The notes below the pieces were generated by a model. The model worked only from the letters and a program-made list of their open reading frames with translations. It was not told the DNA's origin and searched no databases. This document shows positions 7,440 to 16,622 of a stretch of DNA of 64,000 nucleotides, one piece after another. The stretch spans positions 1 through 64,000 of the forward strand of contig NZ_JABBAL010000017.1 in assembly GCF_018607995.1 (NCBI RefSeq), in the 5' to 3' direction. A program made the translations under genes and the position numbers. Source of the stretch: Planktotalea sp. (GTDB lineage Bacteria; Pseudomonadota; Alphaproteobacteria; Rhodobacterales; Rhodobacteraceae). Each line of letters begins with the position of its first letter. Positions within the stretch are counted from its first letter, which is position 1.

Positions 7440-8947
7440 GCACGCTTAACGAGAACATAACCAAGCTAGACGGCTTTCTAGAGCGGTTTCGCGACGGCGG
7501 CATCTTAAATAGGATCGCAGGCCAAGACGTTGCTGGTGCGGACGGCGTATTTCAAAACACCTCGCCCGTGAATAAATCCCATATTTGTGACGTCGCCCAT
7601 GGCACGGCCATAGACATTGATGCGGCGGCAAATACTGCCTCTGATGCTTTTGCTGAGTGGCGCGACATGCCTGCTTTGCAGCGTAAGAAAATCTTGATCA
7701 AGATTGCTGAAGGCATCGAAGCGCGCGCTGAAGAGATCGCGCTCTGTGAATGCTGGGATACGGGTCAGGCTTACAAATTCATGTCCAAGGCCGCGCTGCG
7801 CGGTGCGGAAAACTTCCGCTACTTCGCGGATCAGGTTGTGCAAGCCCGCGACGGGCAGCAGTTGCAATCGCCAACCTTGATGAACATCACAACCCGCAAG
7901 CCAATCGGTCCCGTTGGGGTGATCACACCTTGGAACACGCCGTTTATGCTCTCCACTTGGAAGATCGCGCCAGCGCTTGCAGCGGGTTGCACGGTTGTTC
8001 ACAAACCTGCTGAAGCCTCACCGCTCACTGCTCGCCTTTTGGTTGAGATTGCTGAAGAGGCCGGTCTGCCACCAGGTGTTCTAAACACGGTTAACGGATT
8101 TGGCGAAGGCGCGGGAAAAGCCCTGTGTGAGCATCCAAAAATCAAAGCTATTGCTTTCGTCGGCGAAAGCGCGACGGGGTCACTTATCACCAAGCAAGGC
8201 GCGGATACGCTAAAGCGCAATCACCTAGAATTGGGTGGCAAAAACCCGGTCATCGTCTTTGACGATGCAGATCTGGATCGCGCCTTGGATGCGGTGATCT
8301 TTATGATCTATTCGATCAACGGCGAACGCTGCACATCCTCTTCGCGGCTCTTGGTGCAAGACACCATCCGAGAAGAGTTCGAGGCCAAGCTAATCGCAAG
8401 GGTCAACAACATCAAGGTTGGCCATCCGCTTGATCCAAAGACCGAGATTGGACCACTTGTCACCGAAGAACACTTCAACAAAGTTACCAGCTATTTTGAG
8501 ATCGCTAAAGAAGATGGTGCTACGATCGCTGCAGGTGGTGTGACGGTTGGGGATGAGGGCTACTTCATCCGTCCGACCCTATTTACCAACGCCACTAACC
8601 AAATGCGGATCGCGCAAGAAGAGATCTTTGGCCCTGTGTTGACCTCCATTCCCTTCACCACGGAAGAAGAGGCTTTGGAAATGGCCAACGACATCGACTA
8701 CGGCCTGACTGGTTATGTTTGGACGAACAATTTGACCCGCGCGCTGCGCTTTACCGAAGAACTCGAGGCGGGGATGATCTGGGTGAACTCCGAGAACGTT
8801 CGTCACCTGCCAACGCCCTTTGGCGGTGTCAAAGCCAGCGGCATCGGGCGCGATGGCGGCGATTGGTCGTTTGAATTCTACATGGAGCAAAAACACATCG
8901 GTTTTGCGACAGGACAACACAAAATTACCAAATTAGGAGCGCTCTAA
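7436..8947 (+). CDS. hpaE: 5-carboxymethyl-2-hydroxymuconate semialdehyde dehydrogenase
   Basis: A 503-residue aldehyde dehydrogenase. The cofactor region TPWNTPFMLSTWK, the glutamate motif LELGGKNPVIVFDDAD and the catalytic Cys in INGERCTSSSR (about residue 300) are intact. In the homoprotocatechuate pathway it oxidises 5-carboxymethyl-2-hydroxymuconate semialdehyde with NAD to the acid that HpaF isomerises. It overlaps hpaF by 4 bases and hpaD by 1 base, so the three are tightly coupled. Generic ALDHs share these motifs; the specific call rests on operon position and overall resemblance. Confidence 0.9.
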   Translation: MSTLNENITKLDGFLERFRDGGILNRIAGQDVAGADGVFQNTSPVNKSHICDVAHGTAIDIDAAANTASDAFAEWRDMPALQRKKILIKIAEGIEARAEEIALCECWDTGQAYKFMSKAALRGAENFRYFADQVVQARDGQQLQSPTLMNITTRKPIGPVGVITPWNTPFMLSTWKIAPALAAGCTVVHKPAEASPLTARLLVEIAEEAGLPPGVLNTVNGFGEGAGKALCEHPKIKAIAFVGESATGSLITKQGADTLKRNHLELGGKNPVIVFDDADLDRALDAVIFMIYSINGERCTSSSRLLVQDTIREEFEAKLIARVNNIKVGHPLDPKTEIGPLVTEEHFNKVTSYFEIAKEDGATIAAGGVTVGDEGYFIRPTLFTNATNQMRIAQEEIFGPVLTSIPFTTEEEALEMANDIDYGLTGYVWTNNLTRALRFTEELEAGMIWVNSENVRHLPTPFGGVKASGIGRDGGDWSFEFYMEQKHIGFATGQHKITKLGAL

Positions 8948-9930
8948 TGCCAGTTCCAGCCCCAAATCTGTACCCTGATTTCAACACGATCCGCCTGTCT
9001 CATGTGTGCTTGAACGTCAAAGACCTTACCGCCTCAAAAGAGTTCTACACGAACATTCTGGGTCTTCAGGTCACGGATGAATCCGACAGCCATGTCTACC
9101 TCCGCGCAATGGAAGAACGCGGTCATCACTGCATCATTTTGCAAAAATCAGACCAGCCCGGTACGGTTGAGGTCATGGGCTTTAAGACCTTCGATGAGGA
9201 GGATCTGGACAAGGCAGAGGTCTATTTCAAAGGTAAAGGCCGCCCAACTTCGTGGGTTGATCGTTCGTATCAGGGCAAAACTTTACTGACGTCTGACAAC
9301 ATGGGCATTCCGCTTGAGTTTTATCACAAAATGGATCGCTTAGAGCCCATTCATCAGAAATATGCTCTCTACCGTGGGGTGAAACCACTACGCATTGATC
9401 ACTTCAATTGCTTCAGCAATGACGTCGATGCGTCGGTCGAATTTTACTCTGACTTCGGGTTCCGCGTAACTGAATACACTGAGGATGACGAAAGCAAAAA
9501 AATCTGGGCAGCATGGATGCACCGCAAAGGTGGCGTACACGATATGGCCTTTACCAATGGCACAGGACCACGGATGCACCATGTCGCATTCTGGGTGCCA
9601 ACACCGCTCAACATCATTGATTTACTCGATCTGATGGCAACAACAGGCTACGTCGACAACATTGAGCGCGGACCGGGTCGTCACGGTATTTCAAACGCAT
9701 TCTTCCTTTATATTCTGGACCCTGATGGCCATCGGATCGAGATTTATTGCTCTGACTACCAGACAGTCGATCCCGATTTGGAGCCAATCAAATGGGACCT
9801 GCAAGATCCCCAGCGCCAAACACTTTGGGGTGCCGCTGCGCCGCGCTCCTGGTTTGAACATGGCACGAAATTTGTAGGTGTTGAGATCAAAGAGTCGCAA
9901 ATCGCAGCCAGCCCGATTATCGCGCCTTAA
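8947..9930 (+). CDS. hpaD: 3,4-dihydroxyphenylacetate (homoprotocatechuate) 2,3-dioxygenase
   Basis: A 327-residue type I extradiol dioxygenase made of two vicinal-oxygen-chelate domains. The C-terminal domain carries the Fe(II)/Mn(II) triad: His152 in LRIDHFNCF, His211 or His212 in RMHHVAFW, and Glu265 in GHRIEIYCSDY. It opens the ring of homoprotocatechuate between C2 and C3, giving the yellow semialdehyde that HpaE uses. The ATG shares its first base with the final A of the hpaE stop. The closest match in my memory is the Brevibacterium/Arthrobacter-type enzyme rather than the E. coli type II HpaD. Confidence 0.9.
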   Translation: MPVPAPNLYPDFNTIRLSHVCLNVKDLTASKEFYTNILGLQVTDESDSHVYLRAMEERGHHCIILQKSDQPGTVEVMGFKTFDEEDLDKAEVYFKGKGRPTSWVDRSYQGKTLLTSDNMGIPLEFYHKMDRLEPIHQKYALYRGVKPLRIDHFNCFSNDVDASVEFYSDFGFRVTEYTEDDESKKIWAAWMHRKGGVHDMAFTNGTGPRMHHVAFWVPTPLNIIDLLDLMATTGYVDNIERGPGRHGISNAFFLYILDPDGHRIEIYCSDYQTVDPDLEPIKWDLQDPQRQTLWGAAAPRSWFEHGTKFVGVEIKESQIAASPIIAP

Positions 9931-9945
9931 GACAGGGACTATTTG

Positions 9946-11343
9946 ATGGATTGGGACGAATACGCCCATTGGGGCAAAAAGATTGCTGATTGGAGCGCGG
10001 AGTACCACAAAGGTATCCGCGACCTGCCTGTGCGCGCGCAAACCAGCTATGGCGAGATTGCCGCGCAACTTCCTAAAGCGCCGCCCGAAACGGGTGAGAA
10101 AATGGAAGCAATCATGCATGACTTTGAGGATATCGTGATGCCAGGGATCACCCATTGGCAGCATCCTCGTTTTTTTGCATATTTCAATTCCAATGCGGCT
10201 GCGCCCTCAATGCTCGCAGAGCTTTTGGTCACGACAATTGCTGCACAATGTATGCTTTGGCAAACTTCGCCCGCAGCGACTGAGGTTGAAGGCGTGATGA
10301 TCGATTGGTTGCGCCAAGCCATGGGTTTGGAGGACGGTTACACCGGCGTGATCCAAGACAGCGCGTCGTCCGCGACCCTATCTGCGGTGCTCACGATGCG
10401 TGAGCGCTCGCTCGGGTATACGGGCAATCAAGACGGGTTGAACAGTAAGGGCAACCTCCGGATCTATTGCTCCGAGCAAGTGCATTCCTCAATTGATCGT
10501 GCGTGCTGGGTTGCGGGAATTGGTCAGGCGAACTTGGTTAAGATTGCAGGCACGGGCGCGCGCTATAGCATGGACGTTGAAGCGCTTCAGGCAGCTATTG
10601 ATGCGGATCGTGCTGCTGGGCATACACCCGCTGGGATTATCGCGATTACGGGTGGCACGGGCATTGGTGCATGTGATGATCTAGGGGCTGTTTTACGCGT
10701 TGCGCAGGCAGAAGACTTGTACACCCACCTTGATGCCGCATGGGCTGGGGCGGCGATGATTGTTCCTGAATTCCAGCAAGATTTCTGGGCAGACGTTAAC
10801 GGCTATGACAGCATCGTTTTCAATCCCCATAAATGGCTGGGTGCAAATTTCGATTGCTCTGTTCAGTTCCTGCGCGATGCAGAGCCGCAGCTGAATACGC
10901 TGAAAATTGAGCCAGAGTATTTGAAAACTACGGGCGAGACTGTGGTTAATTATTCTGAATGGACGATCCCATTGGGACGTCGTTTTCGCGCGCTCAAGCT
11001 TTGGTTTTTGCTGCGCTCTTACGGATTGGAAGGATTGCGGACGCGCATTCGCAATCATGTACTTTGGGCGGAAGAAATCTGTGAAGAAATTCGCAAGCTA
11101 GATGGATTTGAAATTGTCACTGAGCCTATTTTCAGCCTGTTCTCATTTCGCTGTCCGGGCGATGATGACATGCAACAACGCCTTGTCGATGCGCTTAATG
11201 ATGATGGGCGGATCTACATCACACAGGGCATGTTTGAAGGTCAAAGGATGATCCGGTTTCAAGTTGGGCAATTCAGCACAACGCGAGACGACGTAATGAT
11301 GGCACGCGATGTTATCAAAGAAATTTGGGAAGGTATGTCATGA
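9946..11343 (+). CDS. PLP-dependent aromatic-L-amino-acid decarboxylase-like protein inside the hpa operon
   Basis: A 465-residue group II PLP decarboxylase. The PLP lysine lies in FNPHKWLGANFDC, the pyridoxal-supporting Asp/His region is YTHLDAAWAGAA, and the N-terminal motif WQHPRFFAYFNSNAA is shared with DOPA/tyrosine/tryptophan decarboxylases. ATG 9946 follows CAGGGACT. It starts 15 bases after hpaD and its stop overlaps hpaG (ATGA), so it is a true operon member. Family knowledge suggests decarboxylation of tyrosine, DOPA or a related aromatic amino acid. In this setting it could make tyramine or dopamine as precursors of 4-hydroxyphenylacetate or homoprotocatechuate, but that substrate choice is inferred. 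It is not a standard hpa gene. Confidence 0.82.
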   Translation: MDWDEYAHWGKKIADWSAEYHKGIRDLPVRAQTSYGEIAAQLPKAPPETGEKMEAIMHDFEDIVMPGITHWQHPRFFAYFNSNAAAPSMLAELLVTTIAAQCMLWQTSPAATEVEGVMIDWLRQAMGLEDGYTGVIQDSASSATLSAVLTMRERSLGYTGNQDGLNSKGNLRIYCSEQVHSSIDRACWVAGIGQANLVKIAGTGARYSMDVEALQAAIDADRAAGHTPAGIIAITGGTGIGACDDLGAVLRVAQAEDLYTHLDAAWAGAAMIVPEFQQDFWADVNGYDSIVFNPHKWLGANFDCSVQFLRDAEPQLNTLKIEPEYLKTTGETVVNYSEWTIPLGRRFRALKLWFLLRSYGLEGLRTRIRNHVLWAEEICEEIRKLDGFEIVTEPIFSLFSFRCPGDDDMQQRLVDALNDDGRIYITQGMFEGQRMIRFQVGQFSTTRDDVMMARDVIKEIWEGMS

Positions 11344-12197
11344 ATTTTGCTAGCTTTTCTGCCGATGGGCAGAGCTTTTATGGGGCAGTTTCTGAGGGAG
11401 GCATGGTCGCGCTCAACTCTGTTTGTCCGCAGTGGCCGACATTGCTGGATGTGATCGAAGCGGGGGCGCTGAATGAGCTGGAAGAGGTCGCAAATGGGCG
11501 GCCAGTCACGCATGAAGAATATGAATTTGAGATGGTCTTGCCCAATGCCAAGCGCATTCTCTGCGTCGGTGTTAACTTCCCAGATCGAAATGCAGAGTAC
11601 AAAGACGGCACCACAGCAGCGCCAAAATATATGTCGCTGTTTCCACGATTTGCGAGCGGGTTCACGGGGCACAATCAGCCACTTATCCGCCCTCCTGAAA
11701 ACGAAACACTAGACTATGAAGGCGAAGTAGCGATTGTCATTGGCAAAGCAGGTCGGCGCATCACCCAAGACGATGCTTACGACCACATTGCAGCGATTAC
11801 GATTTGTAATGAGGGCACCATTCGCGACTGGGTGCGTCACGCAAAGTTCAATGTGACACAAGGCAAGAACTGGGATCGCTCTGCCGCGATGGGGCCATGG
11901 CTGGTGCCATTTAAGGACGCCAAGCAGCTTGATGACGCGCGGATCTTAACACGTGTTAACGGGGAGGTGCGTCAGGACGATTTGCTCTCTCGTATGATGC
12001 ATCCCATCCGTCGCGAGATCGAATATATCTCAACGTTCATGACGCTACAGGCGGGGGATATCATCGTGACGGGGACACCTACGGGCGCAGGTGCGCGCTT
12101 TGATCCACCGCGCTATTTAAAACCTGGTGATGTGGTTGAGGTTGAGGTGAATGGCATCGGAACCTTGGTTAATACAGTGGCTGATGAAGTGCTATGA
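11340..12197 (+). CDS. hpaG: 5-oxopent-3-ene-1,2,5-tricarboxylate decarboxylase / 2-hydroxyhepta-2,4-diene-1,7-dioate isomerase (FAH family)
   Basis: A 285-residue fumarylacetoacetate hydrolase-family protein. Metal-binding acidic residues lie in LDYEGEVAIVIGK, and VGVNFPDR and GDIIVTGTPTGAG are family signatures. HpaG performs decarboxylation and isomerisation steps after HpaF. Only one FAH unit is seen here, whereas the E. coli protein is a tandem fusion of about 429 residues, so a single homodimer may catalyse both steps or a second copy may lie elsewhere. ATG 11340 overlaps the preceding stop, and its own stop overlaps hpaH (ATGA). Confidence 0.85.
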   Translation: MNFASFSADGQSFYGAVSEGGMVALNSVCPQWPTLLDVIEAGALNELEEVANGRPVTHEEYEFEMVLPNAKRILCVGVNFPDRNAEYKDGTTAAPKYMSLFPRFASGFTGHNQPLIRPPENETLDYEGEVAIVIGKAGRRITQDDAYDHIAAITICNEGTIRDWVRHAKFNVTQGKNWDRSAAMGPWLVPFKDAKQLDDARILTRVNGEVRQDDLLSRMMHPIRREIEYISTFMTLQAGDIIVTGTPTGAGARFDPPRYLKPGDVVEVEVNGIGTLVNTVADEVL

Positions 12198-12994
12198 ACG
12201 AGGGTGATCACGCACAAGCTGCGGCAGATTTGCTTGCTGCAGAAAAGTCAGGCGAACAGATTGGATTGCTGACGAAAAAGCACCCAGAGATGGGGATGGA
12301 CGACGCTTATGCTGTGCAGAATGCGATTTACCGCGCCAAGCTGGCTGAGGGGCGCAAGGTGGTTGGCTGGAAGATCGGGCTGACCTCCAAAGCGATGCAA
12401 TATGCGCTCAACATCGACATCCCTGACAGCGGGATCTTGTTCGATGACATGGTGTTTGAACATGGCGCAACTGTGCCGAAAGGACGCTTCATCCAGCCAC
12501 GGATTGAAGCGGAAATTGCCTTTGTGATGAAGTCGGAAATTGGTGGTGCAGACGTCACGCGCGCTGATGTTTTGGCGGCGACGGACTACGTCGCGCCCTC
12601 GATTGAGATCCTCGACACACGTATTCTGCGTGTCGATCCAGCAAGCGGCGAAACGCGCAAAGTCTATGACACGATCAGCGACAATGCTGCGAATGCGGGC
12701 ATCGTTTTGGGCGACAAGCAACATGCTCCAAATGCATTTGATTTGCGTTGGGTTGGGGCTATTACGTCTAGGAATGGCGAGGTTGAAGAGACGGGTTTAG
12801 GCGCTGGCGTGCTGAATGACCCTGTTGAAAGCGTCGTCTGGCTTGCGCAGCGCATGGCACAATATGGACAGCGAATTGAGCCCGGTCAAATCATCCTGTC
12901 AGGCAGTTTCATTCGCCCAGTCGAATGCCCCAGTGACAGCAATATTAACGCTGATTTTGGCCCCTTTGGCCAAGTCGATATTTCATTCGCGTAA
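12194..12994 (+). CDS. hpaH: 2-oxo-hept-4-ene-1,7-dioate hydratase
   Basis: A 266-residue hydratase of the MhpD/HpaH group, distantly related to FAH proteins. GWKIGLTSKAMQ near residues 56-67, the metal region RIEAEIAFVMK and the C-terminal LSGSFIRPVECPSDSNINADFG are typical. It hydrates 2-oxohept-4-ene-1,7-dioate to 4-hydroxy-2-oxoheptanedioate, which HpaI then cleaves. It overlaps hpaG by four bases and precedes hpaI by 12 bases. A 2-oxopent-4-enoate hydratase role is the alternative, made less likely by the operon. Confidence 0.88.
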   Translation: MNEGDHAQAAADLLAAEKSGEQIGLLTKKHPEMGMDDAYAVQNAIYRAKLAEGRKVVGWKIGLTSKAMQYALNIDIPDSGILFDDMVFEHGATVPKGRFIQPRIEAEIAFVMKSEIGGADVTRADVLAATDYVAPSIEILDTRILRVDPASGETRKVYDTISDNAANAGIVLGDKQHAPNAFDLRWVGAITSRNGEVEETGLGAGVLNDPVESVVWLAQRMAQYGQRIEPGQIILSGSFIRPVECPSDSNINADFGPFGQVDISFA

Positions 12995-13006
12995 AGGAAA
13001 GTCACC

Positions 13007-13789
13007 ATGCCAGCACCGCATAACCCATTCAAAGCTGCTATTAACAAGGGCGAATTGCAGGTCGGCTGTTGGCTTGGCCTTGCCGATGCTTATGTTGCTG
13101 AAATTAGCGCTAGTGCCAGATTTGACTGGGTCTGTATCGATGGGGAACATTCGCCGAATGATCTACGTTCGATCATGGCGCAATTGCAGGTGCTGAAAAG
13201 CAGCGGTACGCATGCGATGGTGCGTCCACCGGTTGGGGATACGGCGTTGATTAAGCAGTACCTCGATGCAGGGGCACAGAGCTTGCTTATCCCCATGGTT
13301 GAAAGCGGCGCACAGGCACAGGCCATGGTGGACGCTGTGACCTATCCGCCGCATGGCGTGCGCGGGGTTGGGTCTGCGCTGGCGCGTGCCTCAGATTTCT
13401 CGGGCATCGCAGATTATCTGACGACGGCACGGGACGAAATTTGTTTGATCGTTCAAGTGGAGAACCGGCTTGGGATGGAGGCTTTGGGCGACATTCTAGC
13501 AGTAGATGGGATTGATGGTGTCTTCATCGGGCCTGCAGATTTAGCAGCTGACATGGGCTACATCGGTCAAGCGGGCGCGCCAGAGGTGAAGGCAGCTGTT
13601 CTGCACGCGATGGAGCGAATTGTTGGCGCGGGTAAAGCAGCAGGCATTCTGACACTGGATGCTGAGCTGCAAAAAGACTGCCGCGCGCTCGGTGCGAGCT
13701 TTATCGCGACAGAAATTGATGTCACTTTGTTCGCAAGAAACATGCGCGCAGCCGCCAAGGATGCGAAAAGCAGACTTAACGCTTCGTGA
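13007..13789 (+). CDS. hpaI: 4-hydroxy-2-oxo-heptane-1,7-dioate aldolase
   Basis: A 260-residue class II pyruvate aldolase of the HpcH/HpaI family. Conserved pieces are WVCIDGEHSPND, the pyruvate-binding Arg in AMVRPPVG, the metal ligand Glu in VQVENRLGMEAL and the Asp in GVFIGPADLAADMG. It splits 4-hydroxy-2-oxoheptanedioate into pyruvate and succinic semialdehyde, the last ring-fission step. A strong AAAGGAAAGTCACC site precedes ATG 13007. It ends the hpa operon and its 3' end overlaps the convergent carboxymuconolactone decarboxylase-like gene by 14 bases. Confidence 0.9.
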   Translation: MPAPHNPFKAAINKGELQVGCWLGLADAYVAEISASARFDWVCIDGEHSPNDLRSIMAQLQVLKSSGTHAMVRPPVGDTALIKQYLDAGAQSLLIPMVESGAQAQAMVDAVTYPPHGVRGVGSALARASDFSGIADYLTTARDEICLIVQVENRLGMEALGDILAVDGIDGVFIGPADLAADMGYIGQAGAPEVKAAVLHAMERIVGAGKAAGILTLDAELQKDCRALGASFIATEIDVTLFARNMRAAAKDAKSRLNAS

Positions 13790-14114
13790 ACTCATCGTAG
13801 GCTTCGAGCGCTTTTGCACCGTAAGCAATCGACGGACCACCGCCCATATAGCCGATCATTTCGAGCGCTTCGCACAGCTCTTCGCGAGTGGCTTTGAGGC
13901 GCACCAAAGATTTCACATGAAAGCCTATGCAGCTGTCGCAGCGTGTAGAAATACCGATACCCAAGGCGATGAACTCTTTGGTTTTCTCATCCAGTGCGCC
14001 ATTTTTCTTCGCCGCTTTTGACATGGTGTTGAAGCCTGCAAACATCTCTGGCGTTTCTTTTTGCAACGCGCCGATCCGGCCCGTGGTATCATTTAGAAAT
14101 GTGGTCCAGCTCAT
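13776..14114 (-). CDS. Carboxymuconolactone decarboxylase / AhpD-like family protein
   Basis: A 112-residue CMD-domain protein. The motif TRCDSCIGFHVKSLVRLKAT contains the C-x2-C and His of the AhpD/CMD peroxidase-like active site. Such small proteins are usually oligomeric and work as alkylhydroperoxidase-like thiol reductants or in aromatic degradation. The pair of cysteines favours a redox role over the decarboxylase. It converges on hpaI with overlapping 3' ends, so it is not part of that operon. The physiological substrate cannot be read. Confidence 0.8.
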   Translation of the reverse strand: MSWTTFLNDTTGRIGALQKETPEMFAGFNTMSKAAKKNGALDEKTKEFIALGIGISTRCDSCIGFHVKSLVRLKATREELCEALEMIGYMGGGPSIAYGAKALEAYDEFTKR

Positions 14115-14492
14115 GGTGGTGTCCTTTGCTCAAAAGTCTTGTGTTTGTTCAAGCGAGTGATGCGCTTAATGGATGTCGAAAGAAATGCAAATCCAGGGTA
14201 CGTTGCTTTTCTTTGGGATTGTCCAGTGATAATAATAGGAGGAAAATAACAACATCTGCCCCGTCGCCAGTTGGATCACCTGTGGTGCGCTTGGTATCGG
14301 GAATGTAGCCAAACGGTATCCACTCGATCGTAATCGCCAGTCTCCTCAAAGCTATGTGGCTCGCGGTGCAAGTCTTGCAGGTTTATAAACGCAGCACAAA
14401 TAAGATCCCGCCCCTATTTGCTTTTGGTTGATACCCTTCGATGTGCAAGGCCAAGCACGGAGCAGCAGGTGATCAACACCAGAACAAATGCC
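14115..14492. other. Spacer without a confident gene, possibly decayed coding sequence
   Basis: No frame here looks like an intact protein. On the reverse strand around 14180-14400 one frame reads an acidic, protein-like stretch (DLHREPHSFEETGDYD) that runs into a TGA at about 14278 and continues open afterwards, while a second frame reads IEWIPFGYIPDTKRTTGD. This could be a decayed gene, but I cannot identify a family and the signal is weak. Confidence 0.3.
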
Positions 14493-14615
14493 TTATTTCA
14501 TAATCGGTCCACCATCGACGGGTTGATAATATAAGGTATTGCTTGAATGGGTCGGACCACTCGACACATATGCTGCCGTAAGAACAACAACGCTAAGCAC
14601 AACAATTAGTTTCAT
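14493..14615 (-). CDS. Possible 40-residue exported peptide
   Basis: A short reverse frame starts MKLIVVLSVVVLTAAYVSS, a good signal-peptide or membrane-anchor shape, and ends in a short polar tail (YYQPVDGGPIMK). The ATG at 14615 has a strong AAAGGATGAAAGT ribosome site 7-8 bases upstream, which is the main reason to list it. The frame is open further upstream, but without comparable initiation signals. No family is recognised. It could be a small lipoprotein-like or toxin-like peptide, or chance. Confidence 0.4.
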   Translation of the reverse strand: MKLIVVLSVVVLTAAYVSSGPTHSSNTLYYQPVDGGPIMK

Positions 14616-14979
14616 ACTTTCATCCTTTGAAAACACTGCCTTCTTGGCATGATTGAATAGTATGCCCTTGCGGCAACCTGTCGGAGCAGTGCTAACTGCT
14701 TTGTGAATTGCCATGAACAAACAGATGTTGGAGCGGTAGTTCAGCTTACTGAGCGAAGGGGGAAATCTATCTTGCAAATTTCATCCCAGAAATGACTGCC
14801 ATTGCTAAGGTTCAAGGAGTTTTGAGGTTGCGACCAGGATAGACTTCAACCGCCGTTTGAGATGTTCGACATCCCTGGCGCCGTGCTTAGCATTCATACT
14901 GCCCGCATGGAAAAATCGACAAAGTCTTCGCATTATATCTGCGGTTCTGAATCTGGTAACTTTGTTCGCCCCCAACGAT
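14616..14979. other. Spacer upstream of the small peptide, no confident gene
   Basis: Contains the presumed leader of the 40-residue peptide. A basic 62-codon reverse frame (14805-14993, HLKRRLKSILVATSK) overlaps the permease end, has no ribosome site, and I do not accept it. No terminator, tRNA or insertion-sequence end was recognised. Confidence 0.4.
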
Positions 14980-15747
14980 TCACCTGCTCTCATCCGATCC
15001 CATTTTGCGTTCTAACCAGCGCACGAAGAAGCTGATGATCAAGACAAGCACCAAGTACTCCAAGATCAGTAGCGAGTAGATTTCCAATGGACGGTATTCT
15101 GTTACCACCAATTCATTCGCGCGGCGGGTCAACTCCTGCATACCAATCACCGATGCAAAGGCCGACATTTTCACAATGTAGATGAACTGGTTCGCCAAGG
15201 GTGGCAAAATGCGGCGGATTGCTTGCGGCAGGATCACGTAGCGCATGGTTTGCATGTAATTCAGGCCTACCGTCTTCGCCGCCTCTGTCTGTCCTTTCGC
15301 AATGGATTGGATGCCAGAGCGATAGATTTCAGCGGTAAACGCAGAGTCAGAGATCGCCAAGGTGATAATCGCACCCCAGAACGCATCGATGCTGACGCTG
15401 ATGCCCATGGATTTCAGCACAACGGGGAGGCCGTAGAACACCCAGAAGAGCATAGGCAACAAAGGGATCGCACGCACGAATTCGATGTAGATGCGAGAGG
15501 GGAGCCTAACCCAGCGATTAGACGACATGCCCGGCAAAGCGACCAACATGCCGACGATCATCGACATTGCGGCCGCGATCACCGACAGCAGGATCGTCGC
15601 TCCAAAGCCATTGAGCAAAAAACGGATGTTATTATAGCCTGCGGGCGTGCGCGGGTCGATCACATACCAACCCCATGTACCCGGGGCTGCGTTACAGCCA
15701 ACAAGGAAAATCAGGCAGCCAAACAAAAACGAGGTTCTAAGTTTCAT
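14980..15747 (-). CDS. Amino acid ABC transporter permease (His/Glu/Gln/Arg/opine type)
   Basis: A 255-residue inner-membrane permease. About five or six hydrophobic segments are visible. The cytoplasmic EAA loop for coupling to the ATPase reads EAAKTVGLNYMQTMRYVILPQAIRRILPP. The N-terminus (MKLRTSFLFGCLIFLVGC) resembles a lipoprotein-type leader. I start at ATG 15747, ten bases after the ATPase stop, since the longer frame would overlap the ATPase. Only one permease is present, so the channel would be a homodimer. It is co-transcribed with the ATPase, and the binding protein is encoded divergently. Confidence 0.85.
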   Translation of the reverse strand: MKLRTSFLFGCLIFLVGCNAAPGTWGWYVIDPRTPAGYNNIRFLLNGFGATILLSVIAAAMSMIVGMLVALPGMSSNRWVRLPSRIYIEFVRAIPLLPMLFWVFYGLPVVLKSMGISVSIDAFWGAIITLAISDSAFTAEIYRSGIQSIAKGQTEAAKTVGLNYMQTMRYVILPQAIRRILPPLANQFIYIVKMSAFASVIGMQELTRRANELVVTEYRPLEIYSLLILEYLVLVLIISFFVRWLERKMGSDESR

Positions 15748-15757
15748 CGGTCCGCTC

Positions 15758-16501
15758 TCAATGCTGCAAGATTTGGCTAAGGAACTGTTTGCAGCGCTCG
15801 GTCTTGGGCGCTTCAAAGAATTCTGTGGGCGTGCCGGTCTCAATCACTTCACCGTGATCCATAAAGATCATCCGATCCGCCGCACGCCGTGCAAAGCCCA
15901 TCTCATGGGTGACAACAATCATGGTCATCCCTTCTTCCGCAAGATCCACAATCACATCCAAGACCTCTGAGATCATCTCTGGGTCAAGGGCCGATGTGGG
16001 TTCGTCAAAAAGCATGATTTTCGGCTCCATACAGAGCGAGCGTGCGATCGCGACGCGCTGTTGTTGACCACCCGAAAGTTCGCTTGGTTTCTTGTGCGCT
16101 TGGTCAGGAATGCGCACGCGCTCGAGATATTCCATCGCACGCGCGTCGGCGTCTGCCTTGCTCATTCCGCGTGCTTTCATTGGGCCTAGAGTCAGGTTTT
16201 GCAGGATCGTCAAATGCGGAAACAGATTGAATTGCTGAAATACCATGCCGACTTCGGAACGGATTGCATTGATCGACTCGTTGTCGATCATCTCGATCCC
16301 ATCGACAACGATGCGACCGCTGTCGTGATCTTCCAAAGAATTCACACACCGGATCAACGTTGACTTGCCTGATCCAGACGGCCCGCAGACTACAATACGT
16401 TCGCCATGCGCGACGTTTAAATCAATGTTTTTAAGCGCTTGGTAGTCCCCGTACCACTTGTTGAGATCTTTAATCTCGATGGCATCGCCAGTCTTCATCA
16501 T
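15758..16501 (-). CDS. Amino acid ABC transporter ATP-binding protein
   Basis: A 247-residue GlnQ-like ATPase. Walker A is GPSGSGKST, the Q-loop is [12 protein letters not shown], the signature is LSGGQQQR, Walker B is [14 protein letters not shown] and the switch His is in VVTHEMGFA. It powers uptake with the adjacent permease at the inner membrane. Start ATG 16501 follows AAGGAGCGCAGGA; the open frame extends 31 codons further without family-like sequence. Polar amino acids are the usual cargo for this subfamily; the cargo is not determined here. Confidence 0.9.
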   Translation of the reverse strand: MMKTGDAIEIKDLNKWYGDYQALKNIDLNVAHGERIVVCGPSGSGKSTLIRCVNSLEDHDSGRIVVDGIEMIDNESINAIRSEVGMVFQQFNLFPHLTILQNLTLGPMKARGMSKADADARAMEYLERVRIPDQAHKKPSELSGGQQQRVAIARSLCMEPKIMLFDEPTSALDPEMISEVLDVIVDLAEEGMTMIVVTHEMGFARRAADRMIFMDHGEVIETGTPTEFFEAPKTERCKQFLSQILQH

Positions 16502-16622
16502 TCCTGCGCTCCTTGAAGTTCGCAACATAAGGTTTACAACTAATGCTTCGGAACTTGAACGCAACAATTCGTACACTGCGTGATCGTTAAACACTTAAAA
16601 AACTACATATCAGGAAAAGAAC

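Noticed and set aside
14805-14993. Basic 62-codon reverse frame after the permease gene
   Set aside because: No ribosome site, no recognisable family, overlaps the permease end.
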